Shown: positions 33,585-45,341, counted from the stretch's first letter. The stretch: DNA of 64,000 nucleotides from Persicaria tinctoria (GCA_037127255.1 JBANSL010000013.1:79975688-80039687); one strand, 5' to 3'. The notes: generated by a model not told the origin, from the letters alone. Numbers and translations: made by a program.

Positions 33585-33689
33585 TGGGTTCAGGTAAGAA
33601 GCATACTAACAATGAGAAGGAAAGAAGGAATTTGATTGGTCCACGCAGATTAAATTAATTCCAAAAATAAAATTTCTTCCGTGCGCGCG

Positions 33690-33885
33690 TGCTACTCCCC
33701 CGGTTTAACGCATATGCCCAGTCGCATGCAAGCGCGCGTGTGCCCCACACACTCACGCAATAGCCGCTCTCGCCAATATAGAACACAAAATGCTGACGGT
33801 GGGTGGGTGTGGGGAATTGAACCCGAGACCTTGACTCCCGACGCACAGCACTCAAACCATTTGAACAACGTCTCTTTCCTGTTCT
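33690..33885 (-). mobile_element. Possible tRNA-derived SINE in element 2
   Basis: The minus strand shows TGGTTTGAGTG (A-box-like, about 33860) and GGGTTCAATTCCCC (B-box-like, about 33811-33824), about 35 nt apart, as in pol III promoters of plant SINEs. No target duplication was defined, so the limits are approximate. Confidence 0.4.
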
Positions 33886-34069
33886 TAATACTTATTTACT
33901 TTAGTTTAGTCTATTTATTAAAGGGTTTTATTTACCTAAAAATTAAATAACGGCTTATAATTTATATTTTGTAATGTTTATTTTTTTAATAATTATAAAA
34001 TTTTCATTCTTCTTTTATTTTCTTTTAATATTTATTTTTTAATTAATTATTAATTTTCTTTTAAAATAA

Positions 34070-35330
34070 AATGGATTATGAACAAATACTAATTATTTGA
34101 TGAACCAATACTATTTATTTAATGAACCACTTTTTATTTGATAAACCACTACTCTTTATTTCAAGAACCACTATTTTTTTATAATTGTATACTTCTCATT
34201 CTTCTTTTAATTTCTTTTAATGTTTATTTATTAATTGATTGTTTAATTATTTTTAAAATAAAATGGTTAATGAACCAATACTATTTATTTTATGAATCAC
34301 TAATCTTTATTTCACGAACCACTAGAATTTATTTCATAAACCACTACTATTTTAATAATTATAAAATTTTCATTCTTCTTTTATTTCCTTTTAATGTTTA
34401 TTTTTAATTAATTATTTATTTTCTTTTAAAATAAAATGATTTATGAACCAATACTATGTATTGATGAACCAATATTATTTATTTGACGAACCACTACTCT
34501 TTATTTGATGAACCAATACTCTTTATTTCATGAACCATTACTCTTTATTTTGTTTTTAAAATAAAATGGTTCATTACTATTTATTTCATGAACCAAAAAA
34601 ATAACTAGTTATAAATATTCTTAAATTATTTTATGAACCGTTACTATTTATTTGTTGAACCAGTTGGTATTAAAACTCTTAACCACTTGGTATTAACCCC
34701 CTGAACCAATTGGTTTAAAACCTTGAACCACTTGGTAATAAAACCCTGAACCACTTAGTGTTAAAACCCTAAACCACTTGGTGTTAAAACTCTGAACCAC
34801 TTGGTGTTAAAACTCTGAACCACTTGGTAAAAAAAACCCTGAACCACTTGATGTTAAAACATTGAACCACTTGGTATAAAACTCTGAACCACATCGTATA
34901 AATCCCCTGAACCACTCGGTATAAAAACTCTGAACCATTTGGTATTAAAACCCTGAACCATTTTATTTATTTGGTTGTTTTTAAAATAAAATGGTTCATA
35001 AATCAATACTATTTATTTCATGAATCAATACTATTTATTTCATGAACCAATAATATTAATTTGTTGAACCACAACTCTTTATTTGGTGAACCACTACTCT
35101 TTATTTCATTAACCACTACTATTTAATAATTGTAAAATTTTCATTCTTCTTTTATTTTCTTTTAATGTTAATTTGTAATTATTGATTTTTTTAAAATAAA
35201 ATGGTTCATGAACCAATAATATTTATTTCATGAACCAATACTATCTACTTGATGAACCCTTACTCTTTATTTCATGAACCACTACTCTTTATTTGATGAA
35301 CCACTTATTTCATGATATTTACTTGCGATA
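34070..35330. repeat. GAACCACT interspersed array in element 2
   Basis: Same two unit flavours and spacing as the element 1 array. Interrupted by AT-rich blocks containing TTTCATTCTTCTTTTATTTT, which also occur in element 1. Confidence 0.88.
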
Positions 35331-35499
35331 TGTGCAATTGTGATGGCAAATTTTTCAACAGGGATTGACTCTGACTGCTTCCAGTAATCCAGATGAACTC
35401 TTCTAGTCATATTACGCCATGTTTAACAGTCTCAAGCTCATCATCTTGTCTTAGAACAAGTACATTATAATTAACTGCACCAAGTTCCTGCAAGCTGAT

Positions 35500-35900
35500 T
35501 TTAGAGTCTCCGAACCAAATCCGGCCACGCCCAAATCCCCCGCTCTCAAACAGTCGAAGCAAGTCCACGCCCAAATCCTCTGCTCCGGCTTCAACCGCCC
35601 CACCTCCCTTCTCTTCAAAATCATTTCCTCCGCCAGGTCTTTCTCCAATGGCGCCCTCGACTACGCCCTCTTCGTCTTCGACGAAATTCACCGCCTCGAG
35701 CCTCGTTTCTCCAATCGCTTCATGCGCGACCTCTCGAGGAGCGCGGACCCCCGAAAGACCATTGTGGCTGACGCGAGGATCGATGAAGTGGGATTCGGCG
35801 GCTGTCGACAGGTTCACCTTCCCCCCGCACTTGAAGGCGGCGTGTAGGGTTTCGGTGTTGGCCGAAGGGATGGAGATCCATCGGTGGCTGTTGACAGGCC
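35500..35900 (+). pseudogene. Captured PPR gene fragment
   Basis: Reading across frames gives the N-terminal part of a PCMP-type pentatricopeptide protein: KQSKQVHAQILCSGFNRPTS, ALDYALFVFDEIHRLEPRFS, NRFMRDLSRSADPRKTIV, then frameshifted DRFTFPPHLKAA and VSVLAEGMEIH. PPR proteins bind organellar RNA. The fragment has at least one frame change (about 35770-35800) and stops before the repeat region proper. The GC content is far above the surrounding array. It lies at the right end of TIR element 2. Confidence 0.75.
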
Positions 35901-36085
35901 GGTTCACCGCCACGGAGAGGCCGGAGAGCAGATCCGCTCGGAATTCGGGGAGATCAACTGCGAAATCGATTATTGGTGGGAGGAGATTATTGAGTTAGCT
36001 TTGAAAGGTTATGATGAGGGAAAGCGCGTGTATCCCACCTCTTCTCACCTTCTCACCGGATCGGGATCTTCTTACTTGAACCCTG

Positions 36086-36088
<3 letters not shown>

Positions 36089-36148
<60 letters not shown>
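36089..36148. repeat. (TA)n tract between element 2 and foldback element
   Basis: 60 bp of TA repeat. Confidence 0.92.
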
Positions 36149-36151
<3 letters not shown>

Positions 36152-36536
36152 GAGATATCTAATGAGAAGTAACATTTAAATGAGAAGATGAGAAGTAAGC
36201 CTTATACCCTTTAGATTAAAATAATTTTTTTTATATGGATATAGGGGACATATCTAATGATAAATATATCAATGTTTTTTAAAAAATTATTTTTTATGCT
36301 ATTTTTTTAGATGATGAATGAAAAAGCTAATTTAAATTAGCATAAAACCCTAAAATGAACCTTAAATCACCCTCTAGATAAATAGCGTAAAAAATAATTT
36401 TTTTAAAAAAACATTGATATATTTCTCATTAGATATGTTCCATATATCCATATAAAAAAATCATTTTAATATAAGGGGTATAAGGCTTACTTCTCATCTT
36501 CTTATTTAAATGTTACTTCTCATTAGATATGTCCCC
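36149..36536. mobile_element. Foldback MITE in (TA)n
   Basis: The left arm from 36149 (GGGGAGATATCTAATGAGAAG) and the right arm ending 36536 (CTTCTCATTAGATATGTCCCC) are inverted copies over nearly the whole 388 bp, with an internal unpaired centre near 36330-36360. It is flanked by (TA)n on both sides. No coding capacity. The ends share a GGG start and GAGAAG motifs with elements 1 and 2, which may indicate a related mobilising enzyme. Confidence 0.82.
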
Positions 36537-36953
36537 TATATATATATATATATCCCGGTACAAGATCGAGGAGTACTCTGACATCACGGTGAACAATTTT
36601 AATGGAGGGTCTATTTTGGTTGCTCCCTTTCGGTTAAAAATATCCCCTGTAGATTTGTTGCGATTCCAACCTTTCTGGATATGGTTTTGACTTTTGACAT
36701 AATTAGATTGAATGGTTCTCTATCTCTATTGTTAGAACATAGAATCGGCAGTGTCTTTAATAATCTATATATGTGTATTTGGATAGTTGAAATTAATAAG
36801 CTTTTGGGTTATAGAAACACTCATGTTCTTAGATTCTTTAAAAATTGCGGTTTTGTTTCATGGAGAGGGAAGGGTGAGAAGAGACAGGCAACTGATTGAA
36901 AGAGGTGGGGTGGGACTAGGCTGGGGCACTAACCGGCACTTTATTACATGGTG
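36537..36953. other. Intergenic, no recognised gene
   Basis: Starts with a short TA run and then mixed sequence up to the SINE duplication. A GC-balanced block near 36565-36600 (AAGATCGAGGAGTACTC) may be an exon scrap but is not recognised. Confidence 0.4.
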
Positions 36954-36969
36954 GAGAGGGTTAGGTTAA

Positions 36970-37066
36970 CCATTCCGGAATGGCTCACCGGAAAGGACTT
37001 GTGGGTAGTACCCATAGGTCTCTGGTTCGAACCCCGGAATGGCCGCTCTTTATTTACCAATACAAG
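36970..37066 (+). mobile_element. tRNA-related SINE, 97 bp
   Basis: An A box TGGCTCACCGG (36981-36991) and a B box GGTTCGAACCCC (37024-37035) lie 32 nt apart, the pol III arrangement. A perfect 16-bp target duplication GAGAGGGTTAGGTTAA lies at 36954-36969 and 37067-37082. The body starts CCATTCCGGAATGGC and ends AATACAAG without a long A or T tail. Very short for a plant SINE. It does not fold as a normal tRNA gene and has no anticodon stem that I can place. Confidence 0.82.
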
Positions 37067-37082
37067 GAGAGGGTTAGGTTAA

Positions 37083-37784
<702 letters not shown>

Positions 37785-38249
37785 TAAAGAATAAGACAAC
37801 CAGTCATTCTCATTCATCTATCCTTCTATTCTTCAATCTATATCTATATACCTACTTAATTCAGTAGACTTTGGGCTGACGTGTCGGCTTCTCCTCACTT
37901 TACTCCATTATAGCCAATCACGTATTTTCTCTTTTTTTTTCCCATATTTTTATTTTCCATTTTTCAAACAAAATATCTACTTCAAAATCAGGGCTTCACT
38001 TGCCTCCTTCCTCCCGACGCCTCCATCTCCCTCCTCTCTCTAATTACTCTTTTGCATTTTTTCTCCTTCTTTCAGGCGCCTTCTTCTTCGTTTCTTTTTC
38101 CCTCATCTCTCTAATGGTGATGCTTTCTCCTTCTTTCAAACTCCTCCTTCTCCAATTCGTTCTCCTCTTCGCTGATGTCGCTCACTATCTTTGTACAATC
38201 GCACAACGAATCAGACGATTGGACCTGCAACTCCAACTCGGGCTTCTAG

Positions 38250-38497
38250 ATCGTCGACGCCGACGATTGGATGCCGGTTGCCAACCTCGACTTCTCTCTT
38301 CTTCCTGATCTTGACCCTCGACGACTGTAGTTCAGGATCCAGGATCTTCCACTGCCGCTCCAACTCGGGCTCCTAGATTGTTGACGCCGACGCCGACGAT
38401 TGGAAGCCGGTTGCCAGCCTCGACTTCTCTCTCCTTCCTGATCTTGACTCTCGACGATTGTAGTTCAGGATCCAGGATCTTCCACTGCCGCTGGCGA
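38250..38497. repeat. Two-copy tandem repeat in Helitron
   Basis: A block of ~115-130 bp ending GTTCAGGATCCAGGATCTTC recurs (38250-38363 and 38379-38497) with a few substitutions. Non-coding as far as I can tell. Confidence 0.8.
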
Positions 38498-38711
38498 AGC
38501 GTAAGCCCCAAATCTCTTTCTTTGAGTTTCATCCTCTCTCTCCTGTTCAATATTAGGGCTTGCCTTTGTTTGATCAATTTGAGTCGTCGCATATCAGGTG
38601 TAAGTAATGGATTAAGATATTGTCCTTATTGTGCATCCTTAATTTGTCATTTGCATCTTTTGGTGAAAAATTCTTGACTGGTTCCTAATTTCCTATATAT
38701 ATTTGAACCAG

Positions 38712-39063
38712 AAAATTGGGAAGAGAATGGTTTTTAGCAAGGGATATCATTTGAAAGATGTTGATTCAGATGAGACAAGAAAGAAGCTAAGAAAATTCAA
38801 GGAATCGGCTTGGAAGTGTGTTTATTTTCTGTCTGCTGAGATTCTGGCTATTGCAGTGACTTATAATGAGCCATGGTTCACTAATACAGTACAATGAACT
38901 TCCGGGTGGGACCTGAGGATCAGGTCTGGCCTGACCAAAGAATGAAGTATGCTAGAACATTTCTGCAGTTCTTTAGTCACATCTCTTATACATACTCGGT
39001 ATTTGCTCTAATTCTTCTGAGAAACAAGGCGTTCTGACTTTGAGTCATTAACTTCACGAATTG
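38712..39063 (+). pseudogene. LOH/LAG1 ceramide synthase fragment
   Basis: After an acceptor (ACCAG) the frame reads RKFKESAWKCVYFLSAEILA, then IAVTYNEPWFTNT, followed by a TGA. A shifted frame continues VGPEDQVWPDQ, SYTYSVFALI, and a third gives ETRRSDFES. These are the TLC-domain start of plant ceramide synthases (ER membrane, N-acylation of sphingoid bases). At least two frameshifts. The catalytic HH motif region is absent. Contained in the Helitron at 37837-41229. Confidence 0.8.
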
Positions 39064-41201
39064 TTGATGAGCAAGGTATGAAAACAATGCTCTGTCCGCT
39101 TTATCCATTTGCACTTTTGTGGGAAGTAGCATGATCTATGTTCAGTTCTATGTCATCAAAATCGTTCTTTTCTTTGTCGAACATCTTTAATAATATATTA
39201 TGTTGTTGCTTATGATCAGGTATATCCTCACGTTGCTAATGGATTTTCAAACACTTCAGCTTTCTTCGGGAGCTTACTTTCAAATCAATGCTTATTTTGT
39301 CTCTAAGGTATAATTTTCTCTCTCAATTTATGATGTTTGGCATGTTGTTGTGTAGCACATAAATCAAGTCCATCCATATTGATTGATGCCACCATATGAG
39401 ATTTATGTGTTTTACATAGGACCATGGTATTATTTTACTTATCACCCTTTTAATGATTTTGGACTCAAATAACCAGAGTTACTAATTCAAGATAGCCTAT
39501 AATGAATTTCATTTCCGTCTTATTGAATTTCACTTCTGTCTTATTGTGCTCTCTTAACACGATCCTTATTGTTTTCTCTTCTAAATAGGCATTTTTCTGA
39601 AAACTAATAAAAGTATAATTTTGTTTGAAAATCCACTTCTATAATTCCATTTTTCCCTTCAGCACCTTAGCCTTCTGCCAGATCAATATATAGAAAGACC
39701 TCAGTGCTGCTTATGTTGTAGTAGGCTTAATATGAAAATAAAATGCTGACATATTTGTCGTGGGCTATTCTTTATATGCTTTCAATTAATTAAATGTTTT
39801 TATGCTTTATATCAGATAGTTTTATTATGTTGGCTTAAGTTTTGAAGTCATGAAGGAAATAATGGCTAAAACAAAAAATAAAACCCTCTGTTTTACATTC
39901 TGTTGCTTTGTGGCATTCTTTGCTTTATAGGAACTTCCTTTCTGTTGCTTTGTGGCATTGCCACCCATTCATCATTTTCCATTTAAAATGAGCTTATCAT
40001 TTGGCTACCTTTTTTGTGTAGCTCTTCTCATATGTTGCTCCATGGACCGTTGATATTTCCATGCTCTGTGTACTGGTAAGTTTTCCATCGAACCTGAAAT
40101 CTGTAATTTGCTTCTATTTATTCCCTTTTTCTTTTGATAATTTGTTGCTTATCACTCTTTAATATTCACAGAGGATGCTTTTATTTGTTTGTTAATTTAT
40201 ACTAGAGAGGCATAACCTATAATTTGCATTTTATCATCCCCCTTTATACTCAGTATTACCGGTGATAATTATAATTTAACAGTTCCAACTAAGATCGTTA
40301 TTTATTTGCATGCTTAGATGAGAGATATCGGAGAAACCATATTTGACTGCTTTTGTGGTTTATCTCACCATGGTTAGTAATATTGGTGATAATTATAATT
40401 TAATCATCTTGGTTTTTTTTTATATATAATGGCATTCTGGATCTGATGAGTGTGCTAAGACATTTTTTTTCTTTAAAATTGAGTTTAATAGCTAATCAAG
40501 AAGGGTTGAATTTACTGAAATATAAGTTTATGAAATCTAAATTTATGTTTGTAACATATAATTAGTTGTATTTATATATAGACTCTTAAATATGTATAGC
40601 TAGAAATTTGGATTGAGATATATTTTTAGTGACAAAGTGAACAAAAATGTAGCATGTGCATGCTCCATTTAGGCATGTTTGCACTATCCAAATTAGCTTC
40701 TTCTTTTTTGTACTTATCTTTCCAACAACTTTGTGAAGCATTATGCATGATGCAAATGGGTCCTCTTTTTTTGTTTGGAGTTGATGTTTTAATTTTATTC
40801 ATCCATTACCTTGCTCTATTATATTTATATCTCAAAAATAGTTGGATCATATCCCCGTGCTATTTGCAAATTGATTCGTGTTTTTTTTCCATCTCTATAA
40901 TGTTCACAACTACTCAAATCGTATTCGCACTAGCCAATGCAAATTGATTTGTACTTCAATTCTGAAGTTTCTTTCAAGGAAATGGGGGAACCTTGTGGAG
41001 GAAGAGGACGAACAAATGGGGGAAGAAGAGCTGGAAGATGGTACTTAGTCGATTGCCTTTCAATGTCTTTTTCTGTATAACTTGCTATGTTTTCTGAAAA
41101 TTTGGTTCCTATTTGGAAGTCTTGGCCTATTTTTTGTTTATATTGTATTTGATCATTCCTTATAATAAAGATTTTATATTCTCATTTTTTTTCCATCGCA
41201 T
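39064..41201. other. Helitron interior, unassigned
   Basis: Mostly AT-rich intron-like DNA. Exon-like blocks with splice-site contexts at about 39224-39308 and 40020-40077, and an acidic stretch at about 40993-41050 (LVEEEDEQMGEEELEDG), are not recognised. Some may be further LOH or other captured exons. Confidence 0.35.
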
Positions 41202-41623
41202 CCGCGCCATGGCGCGGGTATAACACTAGTTATTATTATTTTGCTTGTTATGGTATGTGCTGGTATGCGCTTTGATAAACATGATATATTTCTTACTTTG
41301 GATGTCAAGGAAGTTATCTAGAGTGAATTTTACAGTCATTTTAAATTGCTTTTCTGTTTCTTTGCCAGGTAACCCACTTCTGTCACCACTTTGGAGCCTG
41401 TAAATTGGTTTGGTAAACCTTTCAATTAAAAGGATCAGGGAGGTCATATTTAACTGACTAAAGGCTCCTTCGCCTCTATTTTCTTTGGATTTACCCAGTT
41501 CAACATGAATGTATCCCTCAAGCAATTTTGGGAATGGATGTCATATGTCAAACTAGCAAGGGGGAATGATACTTAAAAGACAGTTATGTGATCAAAATCT
41601 TAGAAGTTTACCGCTTGACAGTG

Positions 41624-43017
41624 TTACTGCCTTCCATTGTTCCAGCGGCGAGATGTTTGATCAACATACTGTAACCTAGGGCCTTTATAACCTGGCACAT
41701 TCTGACCAGGACCTTCTCTTTTACGACAAACTCCAGCCATATATTCCCGCCCCTCAGCAAAGCTGCTGCTTAGCCTACCATATTGACCAAACTGATTGTG
41801 TCCCCAATTATTTTTCGAATCTTTTGAAGCTCCTCCATGAGTAACGTTAACTGAATAATTATAACCAGTGTGGTAGCCAGGTCTGCTTATGCCAGGTTCG
41901 TGTTGATTGCGACCCCATGACCTTTCCTTAAAGTCCTGGCATCCTTTTCCACTTTTCCACTTATTGCCATTGTCATCTGTATTTTTACCTTTATTTGAGT
42001 AACTTGAGGGTTTCCAGTCACATGTTTTTGACCAAGCACCTCCCTGAGAGCCATTGTTAGCAGTAGCAGTTCCAGGTCTGTCAAGGTATCCCTGAGAGCC
42101 ATATTTAGCAGTAGCAGTTCCAGGTCTCCCATTGTATCCCCAAGGATTGCCACTGTTGGACCGCTTCTCTGAGGCATTAACACGGTCGTGGCGTTGGTTC
42201 CAACCTGCAGCTTCATTCTTCAATAGCTGGCCAGTCTGACCATGACCCCGCTGCCAAGGGTCATTGTCATCCCATCTGTCACGATGCTGCCAAGGGTCAT
42301 TGTCATCCCATCGGACACGACTCTCCCAGGAATTGCCATTATTGGTTGGTTTGTCTCCGGCATCAACAGGGTCCTCCCTTTGGTTCCAGCCCATAGCTTG
42401 ATCCCTCGAAGCTTCGCTGGTTGAAGCATGACCACGCTTCCAGGGGTTATCTTTGGCATCGCCATATGGCCCATATTTCATAGTTGAACTATTCTGTCTG
42501 TCATGGCACTCCCAAGGGGTCACATTGTTGGTTGGCTCCTCTTGGGCATTGACAGGATCATCCCATTAATTAAACCCTGTGGTCCCTGTTGCCTTATCCT
42601 TCAACCCTGTGGTCCCTGATTGGAGGCTTAGCCTCCAATCAGGGTCTTTTAAGCTGCCAAAAGAGGGAACATTCGTTTCGTATACAATATCTTCGCCTCT
42701 GCTCTCCTTATCATCAGGTACAAAGAATGTCCGGTCGAAGTCTACCATCAACTCAGGATCAATATAAGGGTTCCAATCAATTTCCTCAATATACGCATCT
42801 GGACCTGGTATGTGAGTCTCACATTTTCCACCATTAAGCTTTGCCCAATAACATTCTTTAGCATTGTCAAATGCCTCTTTGCCGGCTGTATCATCCCATT
42901 CAAGAATATCGCTCTGGCAATGCATAAACTTCTTACTGCTCAGTACTTTCTCCCATGGAACTCCAGCCACAAAGCAGAACTTATTCTCCCACATAGGCAC
43001 ATTGTCTTGCCATTCAC
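41624..43017 (-). pseudogene. W/N/G-rich gene, truncated pseudogene copy
   Basis: Corresponds to exon 2 of the gene at 52516-55625. Damage: the splice acceptor is TG instead of AG (ATTATCTG|GTGAATGG versus ATTATCAG|GTGAATGG at 53918), an in-frame TAA at 42566-42568 replaces CAA of GFNQWDD, and a segment around 42573-42650 is replaced by duplicated and inverted sequence. Exon 1 is missing. The downstream half still has a long open frame (42523-41624) with DNPWKRGHAST, WDDNDPW and NPWGYNGRPGTATA repeats, so decay is fairly recent. Confidence 0.85.
42573..42644. repeat. Template-switch scar in left copy
   Basis: AACCCTGTGGTCCCTG occurs at 42573-42588 and 42603-42618. It is followed by a perfect palindrome: CCCTGATTGGAGGCT (42614-42628) and AGCCTCCAATCAGGG (42630-42644). 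The right copy has neither. Pattern of replication template switching. Confidence 0.8.
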
Positions 43018-44520
43018 CAGATAATATTGAGCTACTAGTCAGATAACATCCCCGTCGACCCAAATTTATGAACATATGAAACTTAAATTAACTCAAAAGA
43101 TGCACCATCCAGAAATGATAGATACATTACATACATATACTAGATAAATATAGAGGTAACATATTTTTCCTTGGCAGTCAGCACTGTTGATAAATTTATT
43201 CTCTAGTCTCTACATACCAACTTCTATGATAGATTTTCTCAACAATAATTAGAAAACCTTATCTTCATGTACCCAACTATCATGTAATTTAATATGTAGT
43301 AAGATTCTACAACAGTATCTCCCACAAGAGATTAAATCAACAGGAATTATATACATCAACAAGAAAGCACAATCACTTCATATGTGAGCACAATCTTTAC
43401 TTTTCAATATAATTCATCCCTTGCGAATTCGTCCAGCTTCTAGTCACATTCATTCAAATCAGAACACTGTTGAACATCATTAAGTTTTTTTTTTTTTTAA
43501 AGAGGCATTGCAAACAAGGGCACCCACTATCCTAGCAAATTAAAGACAGCTATACTCACTGGCTGCAACTAATAATATAACTATTCACCATTCACCCGAA
43601 TCCTTACACTTCTAAATTGTACATGGGTTGAAGAATATATGCTCAAAAATAGACAAAATTATTTCAGCCAAGACCAATAGTGACAGGCAATATCCGATCA
43701 TTGTTTACAAAATGCTATACTGCGGCCAAAAAGTCAGATGGACACTAGACTTCTCTTGGATGGTACATAAAGATATGTCAGCATTTGCTACAAAGTAACA
43801 TAAAAGGAAAAGAATATACATCCTCACCAAGTGTTGAAGACTGAAATAAAATAAAAATGTCTAGAACTTCACAGTATCAAGATCAAATTTTCATCTGTTT
43901 CCTAGGTTCAAGCTATGAAATTTCAACAATCAAGCTACAACCGCTCTTTAATTCATAACAAAAAAAAAAGCATATAGGAAATCAAAGGGAGTAGAAACTA
44001 AAGAATAACCTAAGAAAACTTTGAAGAAAAAGATTTAAAAAACATGTCCAAACCAGAGGGAAGCCAGAGATTAGGGCTTAAAATGCCTGAAAAATGCTGC
44101 ATCTGCATCTAGGATGGAAACTTAAATAGGGAAAAGACAGCATTTTCTAATTTTCTATTCAAGTTAGAACTTTCTTCTCAAATTCACAGTCAACCTGAGT
44201 ATAGAAAGGGCGACTGCCATTCTAAATGGAAAGAGGCATGGCAATACAAAGTTTGGCATCTTATGAGTAATGGAAATCTACCCAAATTAGTATAAAAAAA
44301 AAACTCAAAGCAAATTACGAGACCTTATGATCAACTCCAATGATTTTTTCAACTAACATTGACACCACCAATGTGCCTTATAGGTAAGTTTGTTTCTCTA
44401 TAATACAAGGATCTACTGATCTAGTCCTGGACCATACAAGGCCAATTTTTATTTTTTTTGGTAGAGCCGCATCTCTTCTTATTTAAATAGCATACCAACT
44501 ATCTTCAGAAATCATAACAG

Positions 44521-45341
44521 AAAACAGCGGTAAGCATGAAAAACTAAAGAAGTAAACCTAATTACATTATTAATATAAAACAGTAACCTCAACTTCTACC
44601 TCAGATGAATGACAGTGTTCAGGAAAAATTGAAATCAATTTCTGACCTAATCATCTCATCCAAAAATTGAAATCCAGCAGATAAAGGACTTATCATTTCT
44701 CCTTTTTCAAGGAAAATAACAACCAGGAATTTGGATAACCTGTCATGTAGTCCAAGAAACACTGTTCACAAGAAGAAGAAAATAGGGCAGAATTCTACTT
44801 TATACACGTATCACATTTAATTATAAGGCCTTGGAATTTTAGTTAACTTCTACAACCGAATAAGTGTTTAGAAGCAAAACCGTCCAATCTAAAAGAGAAC
44901 TCTCATTTAGTGCAAAAACTCTTGGGAAGATTCCACAGCCCAGATTTTTTGACATTAAACTACTTTGTTAATCTTTGCACTATATTGTCTGCCTCTTTAT
45001 ATAGTATAATTTCTGTTATATCACCAACTGGAACAATGCTCCTTTCAACTAAAGAAAACTGTCATATTGGCATAATACAAAAAATCAAACACATTCAAGC
45101 GAAGCTGTCAAAATGAAGACTTGTAGTAGTTCAAATATGAATTATGAAGTGCCTGATATCTTTTCTGATAAGACAGAATTTAGTAAAAAAATGGAAAACA
45201 GGAACAAACATAGCACTAAAGAAAGCTTAGCAACAAAAAAAAAAACTAGTTAAATTATATTATACTCATATAGTAGGAGAGGATGAACACTGAACGGATT
45301 CAAGCAAGACTAAGCTATGCAATGAATACCTGCACTTTTGT
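44521..45341. other. Gap between duplication and PPR pseudogene
   Basis: AT-rich; presumed 3' flank of the PPR pseudogene. No gene or repeat was recognised. Confidence 0.45.

Larger units (their letters stand above)
33581..36088. mobile_element. (TA)n-embedded TIR element 2, 2.5 kb
   Basis: The left end GGGTTGGGTTCAGGTAAGAAG and its following ~40 bp are nearly identical to the left end of element 1. The right end reverse-complemented is GGGCAGGGTTCAAGTAAGAAG. (TA)n lies on both sides. The interior holds a possible SINE, a GAACCACT array (about 34070-35330) and a captured PPR gene piece (about 35500-35900). There is no transposase. Same orientation as element 1. Confidence 0.75.
37837..41229 (+). 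mobile_element. Gene-capturing Helitron, 3.4 kb
   Basis: The 5' end is A|TCTATATCTATATACC followed by TTAATTCAGTAGACTTTGGG, like module A elsewhere in the window. The 3' end has the hairpin CCGCGCCATGGCGCGG (41202-41217), a spacer and CTAG|T at 41226-41229. No Rep/helicase. Inside are a ~130-bp tandem duplication (38250-38497), a LOH ceramide synthase fragment and further exon-like scraps (39224-39300, 40020-40077) that I could not assign. Ends and A|T flanks are typical. Confidence 0.78.
41550..44520. repeat. Segmental duplication, left copy
   Basis: Nearly collinear with 52436-55405 over about 2.97 kb, same orientation. It includes exon 2 and most of the intron of the W/N/G-rich gene. Similarity begins at GGGAATGATACTTAAAAGAC and stops after ATCATAACAGAAA. 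The left copy lacks exon 1. Confidence 0.9.

Noticed and set aside
30935..35330. CRISPR-like array (short repeat, variable spacers)
   Set aside because: The host is a plant nuclear genome, the repeat core is only about 8 bp, spacers are low-complexity AT and there are no cas genes.
35884..36162. Open frame ending in Tyr-Ile repeats
   Set aside because: Its end is translation of the (TA)n tract. Only the PPR-like part upstream has support.
36981..37035. Possible tRNA gene (GGTTCGAACCCC B box)
   Set aside because: No acceptor stem or anticodon arm can be formed, and the segment is framed by 16-bp target duplications, so a SINE explains it better.
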